Shown: positions 33,370 to 42,012 of the stretch, in pieces | How positions within the stretch are numbered: the stretch's first letter is position 1 | How the letters are laid out: every line of letters begins with the position of its first letter | Assembly (NCBI RefSeq): GCF_034377145.1 | Contig: NZ_CP139707.1 | Coordinates: forward strand, 567,001-631,000 | Direction of reading: 5' to 3' | From: Sulfitobacter sp. OXR-159 | Lineage (GTDB): Bacteria; Pseudomonadota; Alphaproteobacteria; Rhodobacterales; Rhodobacteraceae | DNA length: 64,000 bases | Position numbers and translations under genes: made by a program | Notes under the pieces: model-generated | What the model was told of the DNA's origin: nothing | The model's input: only the letters and a program-made list of their open reading frames with translations | The model's database searches: none

Positions 33370-34224
33370 ATGCGATTGATGCGATACGGGGCGCGTGACG
33401 GGGCAAAAACGCCGGTGGTGCTGGATGCGGCAGGGCAGGCGCGGGATGTGAGCAGCCTTGTGCCAGACTTCACGCCCGAGACCATTCCGACATTGCGCAA
33501 GATATTGGATGGCGTCGATCTGGAAGGTCTGCCGCTGGTCGAAACCCAAGGCCAGCGTATCGCTGCACCGGTCAGCCAGCCGCGCAACATTTGGGGCGTG
33601 GGGTTGAACTATTCCGACCATGCGGCGGAATCGGGCATGGACGTGCCGACCGAGCCGATCCTGTTCACCAAGGCCAGCCGCACCTATTGCGGGCCGAATG
33701 ATCCGCTCCTTTACTCCAAAGAGATGAGCAAACTCGACTGGGAGGTCGAGTTGGGCGTGGTGATCGGACATACCGCATTGAACGTCAGCCGTGATCAAGC
33801 GCTGGACCATGTGCTGGGCTATTGCGTCGTCAATGACGTGTCGGAACGCGCTTGGCAGGCCGAACGGGGCGGGCAATGGGTCAAGGGGAAGAGCTTTCCC
33901 AACTTTTGCCCCACAGGGCCGGTTTTGGTGACGGGCGATGAGGTGGGCGATCCCGGCAAACTGTCGCTCTGGGCCGAGATCAATGGCGAACGTCTGCAAA
34001 ACGGCACGACCGAGAAGATGGTTTTTGATGTGGCGACGATCGTTTCCTACATGTCCGAATTCATCCAGCTAGAGCCCGGCGATCTGATCTGCACGGGCAC
34101 CCCACCGGGCGTGGGCATGGGGTTCAAACCGCCACGCTACCTTAGCCCCGGCGACCGGGTTCGGCTAAGCGTCCAAGGGTTGGGCGAGCAAGAGCAGGTG
34201 GTGGAGCGGCTGCCCGTGCGTTGA
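33370..34224 (+). CDS. Fumarylacetoacetate hydrolase family protein
   Basis: The 284-residue protein has a start at 33370 and the FAH fold: IWGVGLNYSDHAAESGMD, DWEVELGVVIG (metal-binding Glu pair), GYCVVNDVSERAWQ, KSFPNFCPTGPVLVT and GDLICTGTPPGVGMGF. Family members cleave or hydrate beta-diketones and 2-oxo acids such as 2-keto-4-pentenoate or acylpyruvates with a divalent metal. The exact substrate cannot be told. It has no obvious pathway partner nearby and sits between two signalling genes. Confidence 0.9.
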   Translation: MRLMRYGARDGAKTPVVLDAAGQARDVSSLVPDFTPETIPTLRKILDGVDLEGLPLVETQGQRIAAPVSQPRNIWGVGLNYSDHAAESGMDVPTEPILFTKASRTYCGPNDPLLYSKEMSKLDWEVELGVVIGHTALNVSRDQALDHVLGYCVVNDVSERAWQAERGGQWVKGKSFPNFCPTGPVLVTGDEVGDPGKLSLWAEINGERLQNGTTEKMVFDVATIVSYMSEFIQLEPGDLICTGTPPGVGMGFKPPRYLSPGDRVRLSVQGLGEQEQVVERLPVR

Positions 34225-34284
34225 AGGGGCCAGCCGCCACGGGTGCCACCGGCGAGGGCGATGGCGGGTGACAGGATCGGGTGT

Positions 34285-36372
34285 CTAGGCGACCTCGGCC
34301 TCGCGCGCTTCGGCGGCGGCGACAGCGATGGCGGGGCGCAGGGGCAGGGTCAGCAAAAAGCTGCTGCCCTTGCCCATGATGCTGGTGGCGACAAGGCTGC
34401 CGCCATGGGCAGTGGCGATATCGCGTGAAATCGCTAGGCCCAGCCCGGTGCCGCCAAAGCGGCGGGTGGCGGTGGAATCGACCTGATGGAAGGGCTCGAA
34501 GACGCGCTCCAACTCGTTTTCCGGGATGCCGATGCCTGAATCCGTAACGCGGAATTCAACCACTTCCCCGCGGATGCGACAGGTCAGCGAAATGGTGCCT
34601 TGGTCCGAGAATTTCGTCGCGTTGCTTAGCAGATTGATCAACACCTGCTGGATGCGTTTTCCATCCGCCAGCATCACGCCGGTTGCCGATTTCACGTTTA
34701 GCTCCAGCCCCTTGTCTTCGATCATCGGGCGTAGCTGATCGGCGGTAGGGGTGACGATATCGTCGATCTGCACTGGTTCCATCGCGATCGAAAGGCTGCC
34801 TGCGTCGATCTTGGCAAAATCGAGCACCTCGTTGATTAGGGTCAGCAGGTGATTGCCCGAACGCTCTACCGTTTGCATGATATCGCTCAGTTTGCCCATC
34901 GTGGCGGACAGTTTGGGCGCCAGCGTTTCACGGGTCTTGGGGTCAGCCTCAATAGCGGTACGAAGATCGCGCGCTGCCGGGGTGCGGTCGAAATGCCGCG
35001 CAAGGCGGACATGGCCCAAGATGACCGTCAGCGGTGTGCGCAACTCATGGCTCAGCACGCCCATGAAGTCGGTCTTGGCCTTGTTCGCGTCTTCGGCGGT
35101 CAGCAGCGCCTTTTTCAGATCGGTCACGTCAATGCGCAAACCCACGACGCTGCCGTCCTCCATCCGCCGGTCCGAGGTGCGGATGATGCGGCCATCGGGC
35201 ATGCGCTGTTCGGTTTCAAATGCGCCGTTCTCACGTTTCTCCAGCCAAACGCGAATCCATTCCTCTTCCTTGCCGACGGCATCGGGCACGATCCCACGGC
35301 GGATGCTGTCACGGACAATCTTTTCATAGGATGATCCGGGCTTCACCACCTCGCTATAGTCGTGGATCTCGCGGTATTTTTCATTGCAAAGCACCAAAAT
35401 GCCCTTGGCGTCATACATGACAAAACCATGGTCCAAAGCCTCGACGCCCGTGCGCAGACGTTCTTCGGCGAGTTTGCGGTTCTCTGCCAAGCCGATGATA
35501 TACCAGGCAAAAATGGTGACCCCTAGGGCGCCTTGCAGGCGCAAAATCCAGTTCAGCCAGAAGTCTGGACGATGCTCTGGCCAGCCGCCTTTGACGGTTG
35601 CGGCCAATTGCCAAGCGCCGAAAGCAAAGTTGAAGTCGAGCTCGATGGGGTCGATCAAAGTCAACTCGGGGTCGCCGATGATCGTCTGTTCGATCTCTCC
35701 CTCGGGGGTCAGCTCGCGGATGGCCAGATCGTATTTTTCGGTCAGTTCGGGGATGCGCAGCTGCGTGACGAGCGCGTCGTAATCCACAACCATGGAGAGG
35801 ATGCCCCAAGGTTCGTTCGGGGCGGCGGCGGTGCTGGTTGAATCAAAGATCGGATGCCGCAGGATCAGCCCGCGCCCGCCTTGCACCAGATCAACCGGGC
35901 CGGTCACCAACCCTTCGCCGGTCCGCAGGGTCTCTTCGACCTTGGGCAGTTGCGCCGCGTTTTGGCGGTAGTCCAGCCCCAGCACGCCGCGATTGGCCTC
36001 ATAGGGGTGGACGATTGTCACGACGAGGTCGGGGGCCACGGCGAGGTTAATCACATCCGGGTTCTCGGCCATGAACTCTGCCGCGCGGGCGCTAAATTCG
36101 GACTGGGTGATCGTGGGGTTCTCGCTGATGACCGTGGCCAACTCACGCAGCTTCAGGATCTGGTCAAAGATATCCGCGCGGATTTGTTCGCGGACTTCGA
36201 TCAGCTCTAAGGTGGTATCAAGCTCCAGATTCTGCATGTAGGTCTGATAAGACAGGGTCTCGATCCGGTGGCCAAAGCCCAGAACAACGCCGCACAACAC
36301 GACCAAAACGATAATCCGTTTCGCACGCTGAGACAGCGCATTTCTCATTTTTTCCATGCCGGCTTTGCCCAA
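34285..36372 (-). CDS. CHASE-domain sensor histidine kinase (orphan)
   Basis: The 695-residue protein has a first membrane segment (RIIVLVVLCGVVLGFG), a periplasmic CHASE-type domain (about 50-270, with GVLGLDYRQNAAQ and GLILRHPIFD), a second segment near 285-305, a PAS domain (ALDHGFVMYDAKGILVLCNE), the box GVLSHELRTPLTVILGH, N box LLSNATKFS, G1 DSGIGIPEN and G2 GGTGLGLAIS. The call starts at a TTG with AGAGGA upstream; a Met five codons later (36357) is an alternative. CHASE domains bind small extracellular ligands. No receiver domain or adjacent regulator is present. Confidence 0.88.
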   Translation of the reverse strand: MGKAGMEKMRNALSQRAKRIIVLVVLCGVVLGFGHRIETLSYQTYMQNLELDTTLELIEVREQIRADIFDQILKLRELATVISENPTITQSEFSARAAEFMAENPDVINLAVAPDLVVTIVHPYEANRGVLGLDYRQNAAQLPKVEETLRTGEGLVTGPVDLVQGGRGLILRHPIFDSTSTAAAPNEPWGILSMVVDYDALVTQLRIPELTEKYDLAIRELTPEGEIEQTIIGDPELTLIDPIELDFNFAFGAWQLAATVKGGWPEHRPDFWLNWILRLQGALGVTIFAWYIIGLAENRKLAEERLRTGVEALDHGFVMYDAKGILVLCNEKYREIHDYSEVVKPGSSYEKIVRDSIRRGIVPDAVGKEEEWIRVWLEKRENGAFETEQRMPDGRIIRTSDRRMEDGSVVGLRIDVTDLKKALLTAEDANKAKTDFMGVLSHELRTPLTVILGHVRLARHFDRTPAARDLRTAIEADPKTRETLAPKLSATMGKLSDIMQTVERSGNHLLTLINEVLDFAKIDAGSLSIAMEPVQIDDIVTPTADQLRPMIEDKGLELNVKSATGVMLADGKRIQQVLINLLSNATKFSDQGTISLTCRIRGEVVEFRVTDSGIGIPENELERVFEPFHQVDSTATRRFGGTGLGLAISRDIATAHGGSLVATSIMGKGSSFLLTLPLRPAIAVAAAEAREAEVA

Positions 36373-36519
36373 ATCGGTCTCTGTCCTCTGCGCTCCGGCC
36401 TTCTTAGTGCCGAATACGCCCTTGGGGTATTAGACTGCAGGGGGGTTTGTTGACGCAAGGAAAATACCCGGATGCAGACAAATGCTGAGCAACAGCGTCA
36501 AATTTGCAAGTGACGCCCT

Positions 36520-37383
36520 CTATCCTTGGGGCGATTGGCCCAGCAATTCAGCCAAAACGCGGTGCAAAAGGGCGATATCTTGGGGGTTGGACATATTGGG
36601 CGCGTGGCCGCAGTCGGGGAATTCACTCATCCCGGGCCGCGGGCCGCTTTGGGTCATGCGCTCTGCAGCCTCGGGCAGCAACAGGTCCGACCGGGCGCCC
36701 CGCAAAAGATGCGTGGGCGTGGTGGTCCGGTCCCAACGGTCCCAAGTGGAAAGCTCATGGGCTGAGGCGGTGAACTGCACGGTGATGCGCGGATCATAAT
36801 GCAGGGTCAGCCGTCCATCCCCCCGGCGGCGCAGCGAAGACCGCGCCATGCGCTGCCAATAGGCATCGGCGGCGGGGCCGAAGGGGGCATAGGTCTGGCG
36901 CAGCCACGCTTCACCTTCGGCAAAGCTGCCAAAGTCTGGCAGGCTGCCCACATAGGAGAGGATCCGGTTCACCGCCGTCGCGGGCAGTTCGGGGCTGATG
37001 TCGTTCACGACCAAGGCGCTGACCCGCGCGGTCTCGGGCCCCGAAGCCATGTGCATCCCGATCATGCCGCCCAGAGAGGTGCCAAACCACGCGGCGTGAT
37101 CGATTTGGAAGTGATCCAACACCCCTGTCGCGATGCGCGCATAATGTTCGACCGAATACTCCGCCTCAGGGCTGGCCCCCCAGCTCGACCGGCCCCGCCC
37201 GATCATATCGGGGCAGAGCACGTGGAAATTTTGCGACAAGGTCGCGGCCACCTCGTCAAAGTCGCGCCCGGTGCGGGCGAGACCGTGCAGCATCATCAAG
37301 GCAGGGTTCTTGCGCTCGCCCCATTCAGTGACATGGATTTCGTGTCCCATGACGGGGATGAAATGGAAACGGGGGGAGGTCAT
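36520..37383 (-). CDS. Alpha/beta hydrolase
   Basis: The 287-residue hydrolase has the nucleophile elbow FGTSLGGMIG (Ser), oxyanion region MLHGLARTGRDFDE, acid residue near TPTHLLRGARSDLLLPEA and the catalytic His in PDCGHAPNMSNP. The C-terminal half carries a cap domain. The substrate is unknown; esterase, lactonase or haloperoxidase-like activity are all possible. Its ATG overlaps the stop of a 39-codon ORF by ATGA, so translation may be coupled to that ORF. Confidence 0.9.
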   Translation of the reverse strand: MTSPRFHFIPVMGHEIHVTEWGERKNPALMMLHGLARTGRDFDEVAATLSQNFHVLCPDMIGRGRSSWGASPEAEYSVEHYARIATGVLDHFQIDHAAWFGTSLGGMIGMHMASGPETARVSALVVNDISPELPATAVNRILSYVGSLPDFGSFAEGEAWLRQTYAPFGPAADAYWQRMARSSLRRRGDGRLTLHYDPRITVQFTASAHELSTWDRWDRTTTPTHLLRGARSDLLLPEAAERMTQSGPRPGMSEFPDCGHAPNMSNPQDIALLHRVLAELLGQSPQG

Positions 37384-37499
37384 CCGCGCGCGCCTTTCTG
37401 TATCAGGTTCAGCGCGCGGTTGGTGCTGCCATCCGCGCCGTCGGTGAAATGCGACAACGGCGGCCTCCGCACCTGTGCGACCGGGGCCAGCTTGGTCAT
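37380..37499 (-). CDS. 39-aa small ORF coupled to the hydrolase gene
   Basis: ATG at 37499 gives MTKLAPVAQVRRPPLSHFTD and then GADGSTNRALNLIQKGARG, ending in a TGA that overlaps the hydrolase ATG. Its own ATG overlaps the TGA of an 11-codon ORF upstream. I recognise no family. It may be a real small protein or just a leader that couples translation to the hydrolase. Confidence 0.4.
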   Translation of the reverse strand: MTKLAPVAQVRRPPLSHFTDGADGSTNRALNLIQKGARG

Positions 37500-37531
37500 G
37501 GAACGGCGGCGATCCATTTGCGTGTCTTCAT
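37496..37531 (-). CDS. 11-codon leader ORF upstream of the hydrolase
   Basis: GGGAGG sits 5 nt before the ATG at 37531, the best ribosome site in this stretch, and gives the peptide MKTRKWIAAVP. It ends in TGA overlapping the start of the 39-aa ORF. This forms a chain of two ATGA overlaps into the hydrolase gene. It could be an attenuator-type leader. Confidence 0.35.
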   Translation of the reverse strand: MKTRKWIAAVP

Positions 37532-37628
37532 GGTATCCTCCCTAAACGGGCCAGCGCCATGTTGCGCCGTCTCCCCCCGTCGACTAGCTTAAGTTTTCAG
37601 CATCCGAAAAAGAAATAAACGGAGCAAG

Positions 37629-38234
37629 ATGGTGGAAATACGTACCGATGAGTGCTTCGAGACGCGGCGCTTTGCAGAGCTTGCCTTTGTGCATGCGCCC
37701 ATCGGGCTGGTGGTGACCGAGAACCGCTGCATCCGCGATTGCAACAATGCCTTTGCGCAGATGTTCGGCTATGCGCGCGCCGACCTGCGCGACCAGCTTT
37801 TCGCCATTCTCTACCCCTCGGATGAGGAGTTCGTAAACATCCGCGACCGGGGCGTGGACCAGTTGCGCAAGACCAACACCTATTGGGACGAACGCATCAT
37901 GGCACGGCGCGATGGCAGCCTGTTTTGGTGCCGTGTGCGGGGCCATTCCTTCACGCCCGAACGCCCGCTCGACCGCGCGGTCTGGAGCTTTGCCGATCTC
38001 TCCGGCGAGCGGCCCTACCTGCCGCTTACCCGGCGCGAGCGCGAGATCCTGAGCCATCTGGCGGAGGGGCTGACCAGCAAGCAAATTGCGCTCAACCTCG
38101 ACATCTCGCACCGGACGGTTGAAGTGTACCGCGCGAAACTGCTCAAGAAATTCGGCGTCAGCAATACTTCTGGCCTGTTTCATTCGCTGGGCGGCATCGA
38201 CAGCGATCATGTGGTGTCCAACAGTTCTAAGTGA
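37629..38234 (+). CDS. PAS-LuxR transcriptional regulator
   Basis: The 201-residue protein has an N-terminal PAS domain (about 15-125: LAFVHAPIGLVVTENRCIRD, later NAFAQMFGYARADL) and a C-terminal LuxR HTH (LTRREREILSHLAEGLTSKQ, then IALNLDISHRTVEVYRAKLL). No receiver domain is present, so it senses its signal directly, perhaps through a bound ligand or cofactor. It is divergent from the micro-ORF/hydrolase operon, which is its likely target. A GGAG ribosome site precedes the ATG. Confidence 0.88.
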   Translation: MVEIRTDECFETRRFAELAFVHAPIGLVVTENRCIRDCNNAFAQMFGYARADLRDQLFAILYPSDEEFVNIRDRGVDQLRKTNTYWDERIMARRDGSLFWCRVRGHSFTPERPLDRAVWSFADLSGERPYLPLTRREREILSHLAEGLTSKQIALNLDISHRTVEVYRAKLLKKFGVSNTSGLFHSLGGIDSDHVVSNSSK

Positions 38235-38246
38235 CGCGCCCGGCGC

Positions 38247-38468
38247 TCAGCCCGCATCACTCTGCCTGTCGGGCAGTTTTGACTGCGCCGGGGGCGGGGC
38301 CGCCTCGTGGGGCTGATCCTCATCGTCGGGTTTCTCGGCAGCCTCGGCCATTGCGTCGGCCTGAGCGTAGAGACTGCGGATCTCCATCAGATCGGCTTTG
38401 GTTGGCGCCTTGCTCTGTTTCGTCGTTCCCTCAAAGGGTTGCGAGTCTGGGGTTTCACTATTTGTCAC
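38247..38468 (-). CDS. Small acidic hypothetical protein (73 aa)
   Basis: The frame gives MTNSETPDSQPFEGTTKQSK, a short helical core (ADLMEIRSLYAQADAMAEAAE) and a disordered acidic, Pro-rich tail. It stops 12 bp from the end of the convergent PAS-LuxR gene. No signal peptide, membrane segment or known family is visible. The helical part is plausible as a small coiled-coil or partner-binding segment. Confidence 0.55.
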   Translation of the reverse strand: MTNSETPDSQPFEGTTKQSKAPTKADLMEIRSLYAQADAMAEAAEKPDDEDQPHEAAPPPAQSKLPDRQSDAG

Positions 38469-38605
38469 TGGTTAATCCGCATTTTGAGCTTAAATCTCAC
38501 GGCCAATTCCGTGGTGGGGCACAGAGTACCGAGCCCGAATTTCGACGCCAATTGGGCAAAGCCCCAGCCAAATCAGGGTTATCCCCTACAGGGGCAAACA
38601 AGGTC

Positions 38606-38643
38606 CTGAAATTTCGGGATATATTTTCACGATATCATTTCAG
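38606..38643. promoter_or_regulatory. 38-bp hyphenated palindrome upstream of the PAS kinase
   Basis: CTGAAAT (38606-38612) and ATTTCAG (38637-38643) are perfect inverted arms, and inner GATAT/ATATC segments add further symmetry. It lies about 110 bp upstream of the kinase start in an AT-richer segment. A dimeric regulator, possibly the FixJ-type protein encoded downstream, could bind here. Confidence 0.45.
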
Positions 38644-38752
38644 TCGGTCGTATGGCCATCCAAGGACATGGTTAATGACCGCCTGTCAGGGTTTCCCCTA
38701 ATAGACATGGCGGCGGAAAAAGCCGAAGTTTCAACGGAAAGTAGAGGTGCGC

Positions 38753-41269
38753 ATGAGCTTGGTCGCGGCGTTCACATTGATTGCGCTGTGTGGAATCGTC
38801 TTGTCCGGCGTGATGATCGCAAAGCAGGTTGGCGATGCGGTCAACCGGTTTGCCGTGGCTGGCGCGATCGCGGTTTTGTCGCTGTACATCGCCGTGGTGC
38901 TGGCGTCTGCGCCGCGCGGCGGGGCCTATAGTGACCCGATCGAGCTGGTCTTTGCGACCGCCGCATTTGCCGTTCTGGTGGCGCAGGTTTGGCGCGTGAT
39001 GCGCAACCGACGCAAGCTTCAGGGCAGCGCCAACTCCGATGAGACCCGCCGGAAACTGCCCGATTTGCTGAACGATGTGCCGGTGCAGGCGGCCTTTCTG
39101 ACACCGGATATGACCTATGCCTTCGTCAATGATGCCTATAGCGCCTCCTTTGGGAGATCCGCCGAGGAGATCGTGGGCAAACACCTGTCGCAGATTATCC
39201 CGTCGGACCTGCTGGAGGAGGTGTCCGACAACCTCGAAAAGGCGCTGGCCGGGCGGCAGGTCACATGGCGTTTTGATTTCTCGCGCCCGGTTCTGGCCCG
39301 CTCCCAAGGGGCGGCGATCTATCAGCCCCTGTCCGACCGGGGGCAGGTGGTGGGGGTGCTGGTGATGATAATGGACCGTTCCGCCTCGCAGGACGCGGTG
39401 CATGACGCAGAGGTCAGCGCGGCGAAACACGCGCTCGCGGCTGAGGTGGCGGGGGTGGGCTATCTGGAATGGGATCAAGAGGGCGCGCTGGTTGATGTCT
39501 CTCCCGAGGTGGAGGCGCTCTTGGGCCGCGATGCGCAGAGCCTGCGCGAGATGTGGCAGCAGGGCCAAAGCTTTGTCGAGCCGCGCAGCCGCGCCACGAT
39601 CCGCAACAACCTGCATATGGCTGGCAGCCGCCCGCGCGACGTGGTCGAGAATGTAAAGTTTCTGGCCGCCAACGGTCGCCAGATCGAAGCGCGCACCTGC
39701 ATTCGCCGCTTGAACCGGGGGCGTCAGGTGCATCTTTTGGCCGCGATCCAAGATGTTACGGATCAGCAGAACGTCCTCACCGATCTGGTGGAAAGCGAAA
39801 CCCGGTTTCGCGATTTCACCGAAAGCGCGACCGATTGGGTCTGGGAGATGGACGCCGATGGGCGGTTCACCTTCCTGTCCGGCGGGGGCCGTCAAACCGA
39901 CGCGGAAACCCCAATTTTCGCTCTGGGCAAGACCCTCGCCGAGGCCGATCTGGCGCAAGATCAAGGCGATTTCGACCAGCTTCAGCAAAGGTTGGCCGCC
40001 CGGGCGCCGTTCCGGGACTTGCGGTTGGTTCTGCCCCTCGGGGATGGGCGGGCGCGGCAAATCGACATGTCGGGCAAACCCTTTTTTGACAGCCACGCTC
40101 AATTGGCAGGCTATCGCGGCACCTGTTTCGACATGACCGAAATCGCCATGGCCGAGACTGAGCGCAAAAGCGCGCGGGAGGCGCTGGCGCTGGCTTTTGA
40201 GACCATCTCGACCATGGTGGCGCTTTTCGACAGCAACGACCGCTTGGTCTATTGCAACGAGGAATACCGGGCGACCTACGCCGGGATGGACGGCGACATC
40301 ATCGGAAAGCACTTTGATGAGTTGCTCGCGCATTTCACGCGAACCGGCACACTGGCCACGACCGCCGAAGGCAAGGTCCGCTGGAGCGAGCAGCGGCGCG
40401 ATCGGCGCAACACCCCGGCCAAGTTCTTTCGCGCGCGATCTTCCAAGGGGCGCTGGCTGGAGGTGACGGATTACCCCGTGGCCGCAGGCGGGCTTTTGAC
40501 CATCGCATCCGACATCACCGAAAAGGTCGAGCGCGAAGAGCGGCTGCACCGCCATGAAACGGCGCTGCAACTGCTCAACCGGCGCGAGACATTGGGCCAG
40601 ATGACCGCTGCCATCGCCCATGAATTGAACCAGCCTTTAGCGGCTATTCACAATTTTGCCGCAGGCTGTGTGTTGCGGGCCAAGAACGACCAGCTTGAGA
40701 GAGAGGATATGATCGCCGTGCTTAATAATATGCAAAGCCAATCGGAACGGGCCAGCGCCATCCTGCGGTCCATGTCGAACTATCTGCACAGTGACGATGC
40801 CGACCGCCATGCGGTGCGCTTCGAAGATATCCTGCGCTCGGTGCAACTGTTGATCCAGCCGGAAAGCTCGGCCACCGGCGTTGCCGTGGAGATCGACGAT
40901 CAATGTGGGGAGGTCGAGTTGACCTGCGCCCGGATCGAGATTGAGCAGCTTTTGATCAACCTGATCAAGAACGGTATTGATGCCTGCCGAGAAGCGGGCC
41001 GCCCTGATGCCGAAGTCTCGGTTTCTGCGCGGTGCGAGGCGGAGGAGATCGTGATCGACGTGGCCGATGCGGGCCGCGGATTTGCCCCGGACATGCCTGC
41101 GCAGACGGCCTTCAGCGCCTTCCGCTCGACCAAGGACAAGGGGCTTGGCGTGGGGCTGGCGATTTGCGAAACGATCGTTCTGTCGCATGGCGGGACCATC
41201 GCCGTGACGAAATCCGATGCAGAGGGGGCCTGCCTGAGCGTGCGTCTGCCGCTGGAGGTGCAAAAGTAA
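38753..41269 (+). CDS. Multi-PAS sensor histidine kinase (FixL-like group)
   Basis: The 838-residue kinase starts at ATG 38753, with GAGG five bases upstream; a GTG two codons earlier is possible. Three N-terminal membrane helices (to about residue 85) have almost no periplasmic loop. Three or four PAS-type domains follow (about 105-215, 225-345, 350-470 and 475-590). The phosphoacceptor box is AAIAHELNQPLAAIHNFAAG, as in the FixL/DctB-like kinase group. N box LIKNGIDAC, G1 DAGRGFAPD and G2 KGLGVGLAIC complete the core. It ends 1 bp before the FixJ-type regulator, its clear partner. No heme-binding His could be assigned with confidence. Confidence 0.9.
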   Translation: MSLVAAFTLIALCGIVLSGVMIAKQVGDAVNRFAVAGAIAVLSLYIAVVLASAPRGGAYSDPIELVFATAAFAVLVAQVWRVMRNRRKLQGSANSDETRRKLPDLLNDVPVQAAFLTPDMTYAFVNDAYSASFGRSAEEIVGKHLSQIIPSDLLEEVSDNLEKALAGRQVTWRFDFSRPVLARSQGAAIYQPLSDRGQVVGVLVMIMDRSASQDAVHDAEVSAAKHALAAEVAGVGYLEWDQEGALVDVSPEVEALLGRDAQSLREMWQQGQSFVEPRSRATIRNNLHMAGSRPRDVVENVKFLAANGRQIEARTCIRRLNRGRQVHLLAAIQDVTDQQNVLTDLVESETRFRDFTESATDWVWEMDADGRFTFLSGGGRQTDAETPIFALGKTLAEADLAQDQGDFDQLQQRLAARAPFRDLRLVLPLGDGRARQIDMSGKPFFDSHAQLAGYRGTCFDMTEIAMAETERKSAREALALAFETISTMVALFDSNDRLVYCNEEYRATYAGMDGDIIGKHFDELLAHFTRTGTLATTAEGKVRWSEQRRDRRNTPAKFFRARSSKGRWLEVTDYPVAAGGLLTIASDITEKVEREERLHRHETALQLLNRRETLGQMTAAIAHELNQPLAAIHNFAAGCVLRAKNDQLEREDMIAVLNNMQSQSERASAILRSMSNYLHSDDADRHAVRFEDILRSVQLLIQPESSATGVAVEIDDQCGEVELTCARIEIEQLLINLIKNGIDACREAGRPDAEVSVSARCEAEEIVIDVADAGRGFAPDMPAQTAFSAFRSTKDKGLGVGLAICETIVLSHGGTIAVTKSDAEGACLSVRLPLEVQK

Positions 41270-41270
41270 A

Positions 41271-41909
41271 ATGTCAGAAAACGGGATCGTTTACGTCGTT
41301 GATGATGACGCCGCGGTGCGGGAGTCTCTGGTGTGGTTGCTGGGGTCTGTCGGGCTGCGCGCGATTCCATTTGCATCGGCGGCCGCGTTCCTCGACAGCT
41401 ATGAGGACAATGGCAACTGCTGCCTCGTCAGCGATGTGCGGATGCCGGGGATGAGCGGGCTGGAACTGCAAAAAGCGCTGAATGCGCGGGGGATCAAAGT
41501 GCCGCTGATCTTGATGACGGCCTTCGGCGATGTCTCTACCGCCGTGACGGCGATGAAGGCAGGCGCGGTGGATTTTATCGAAAAGCCCTTCAACAATCAA
41601 AGCATGCTCGACCTCATTAACACCGCCCTTCAGTCCGACGCCGCACGGCGCAAGAGCGAAGAGGCCGAGGTGGAGAATGCGCAGCTGCTGGCCCGGCTCA
41701 CCCCGCAAGAGCATCGGGTCTTTGAACGGGTGGTGGCGGGGCTCTCGAACCGCGAGATCGGCAGTGAAATGGATATCTCCATCAAAACGGTTGAGGTGCA
41801 CCGCGCGCGGGTGATGCGCAAGCTTGAGGCGAATTCGGTCGCGGAACTGGTGCGCTTTCACATCCACAATGCGCCGCCCGCCCCGGTCGAAGACAACGAG
41901 CGCGCGTAA
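41271..41909 (+). CDS. FixJ-type response regulator
   Basis: The 212-residue protein has a receiver (IVYVVDDDAAVRESLVWLL, phosphoacceptor Asp in LVSDVRMPGMSG, Lys in DFIEKPF) and a LuxR HTH (LTPQEHRVFERVVAGLSNRE, then IGSEMDISIKTVEVHRARVM). It is the output of the upstream PAS kinase. The DNA target is unknown; a palindrome upstream of the kinase gene is a candidate for autoregulation. Confidence 0.92.
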   Translation: MSENGIVYVVDDDAAVRESLVWLLGSVGLRAIPFASAAAFLDSYEDNGNCCLVSDVRMPGMSGLELQKALNARGIKVPLILMTAFGDVSTAVTAMKAGAVDFIEKPFNNQSMLDLINTALQSDAARRKSEEAEVENAQLLARLTPQEHRVFERVVAGLSNREIGSEMDISIKTVEVHRARVMRKLEANSVAELVRFHIHNAPPAPVEDNERA

Positions 41910-41939
41910 AAAGCCCCGGCAGTGCAGGACCACCGGGGC
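41908..41939 (-). terminator. Intrinsic terminator of the DegS-like protease gene
   Basis: Read leftward, GCCCCGG (complement of 41933-41939) pairs with CCGGGGC and is followed by TTTTTA. It is about 75 bp past the protease stop. The hairpin starts immediately after the stop codon of the convergent regulator gene. Confidence 0.75.
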
Positions 41940-41945
41940 AGGCTG

Positions 41946-41978
41946 CCCAGCCCCGGCGAGGGTTAAGGGCTGGGGTTT
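41946..41978 (+). terminator. Hairpin terminator of the PAS kinase/FixJ operon
   Basis: CCCAGCCC (41946-41953) pairs with GGGCTGGG (41967-41974) across 13 nt and is followed by GTTTCC. It lies 37 bp after the regulator stop. Confidence 0.6.
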
Positions 41979-42012
41979 CCCGGCGGCATGAGGGGCGCCG
42001 GGAAGGCATGGA

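Noticed and set aside
36515..36530. CTATCCTTGGGG resembling the regulon motif near the end of the alpha/beta hydrolase gene
   Set aside because: It overlaps the coding end and stop codon of that gene, is not upstream of any gene of the block and differs from the core.
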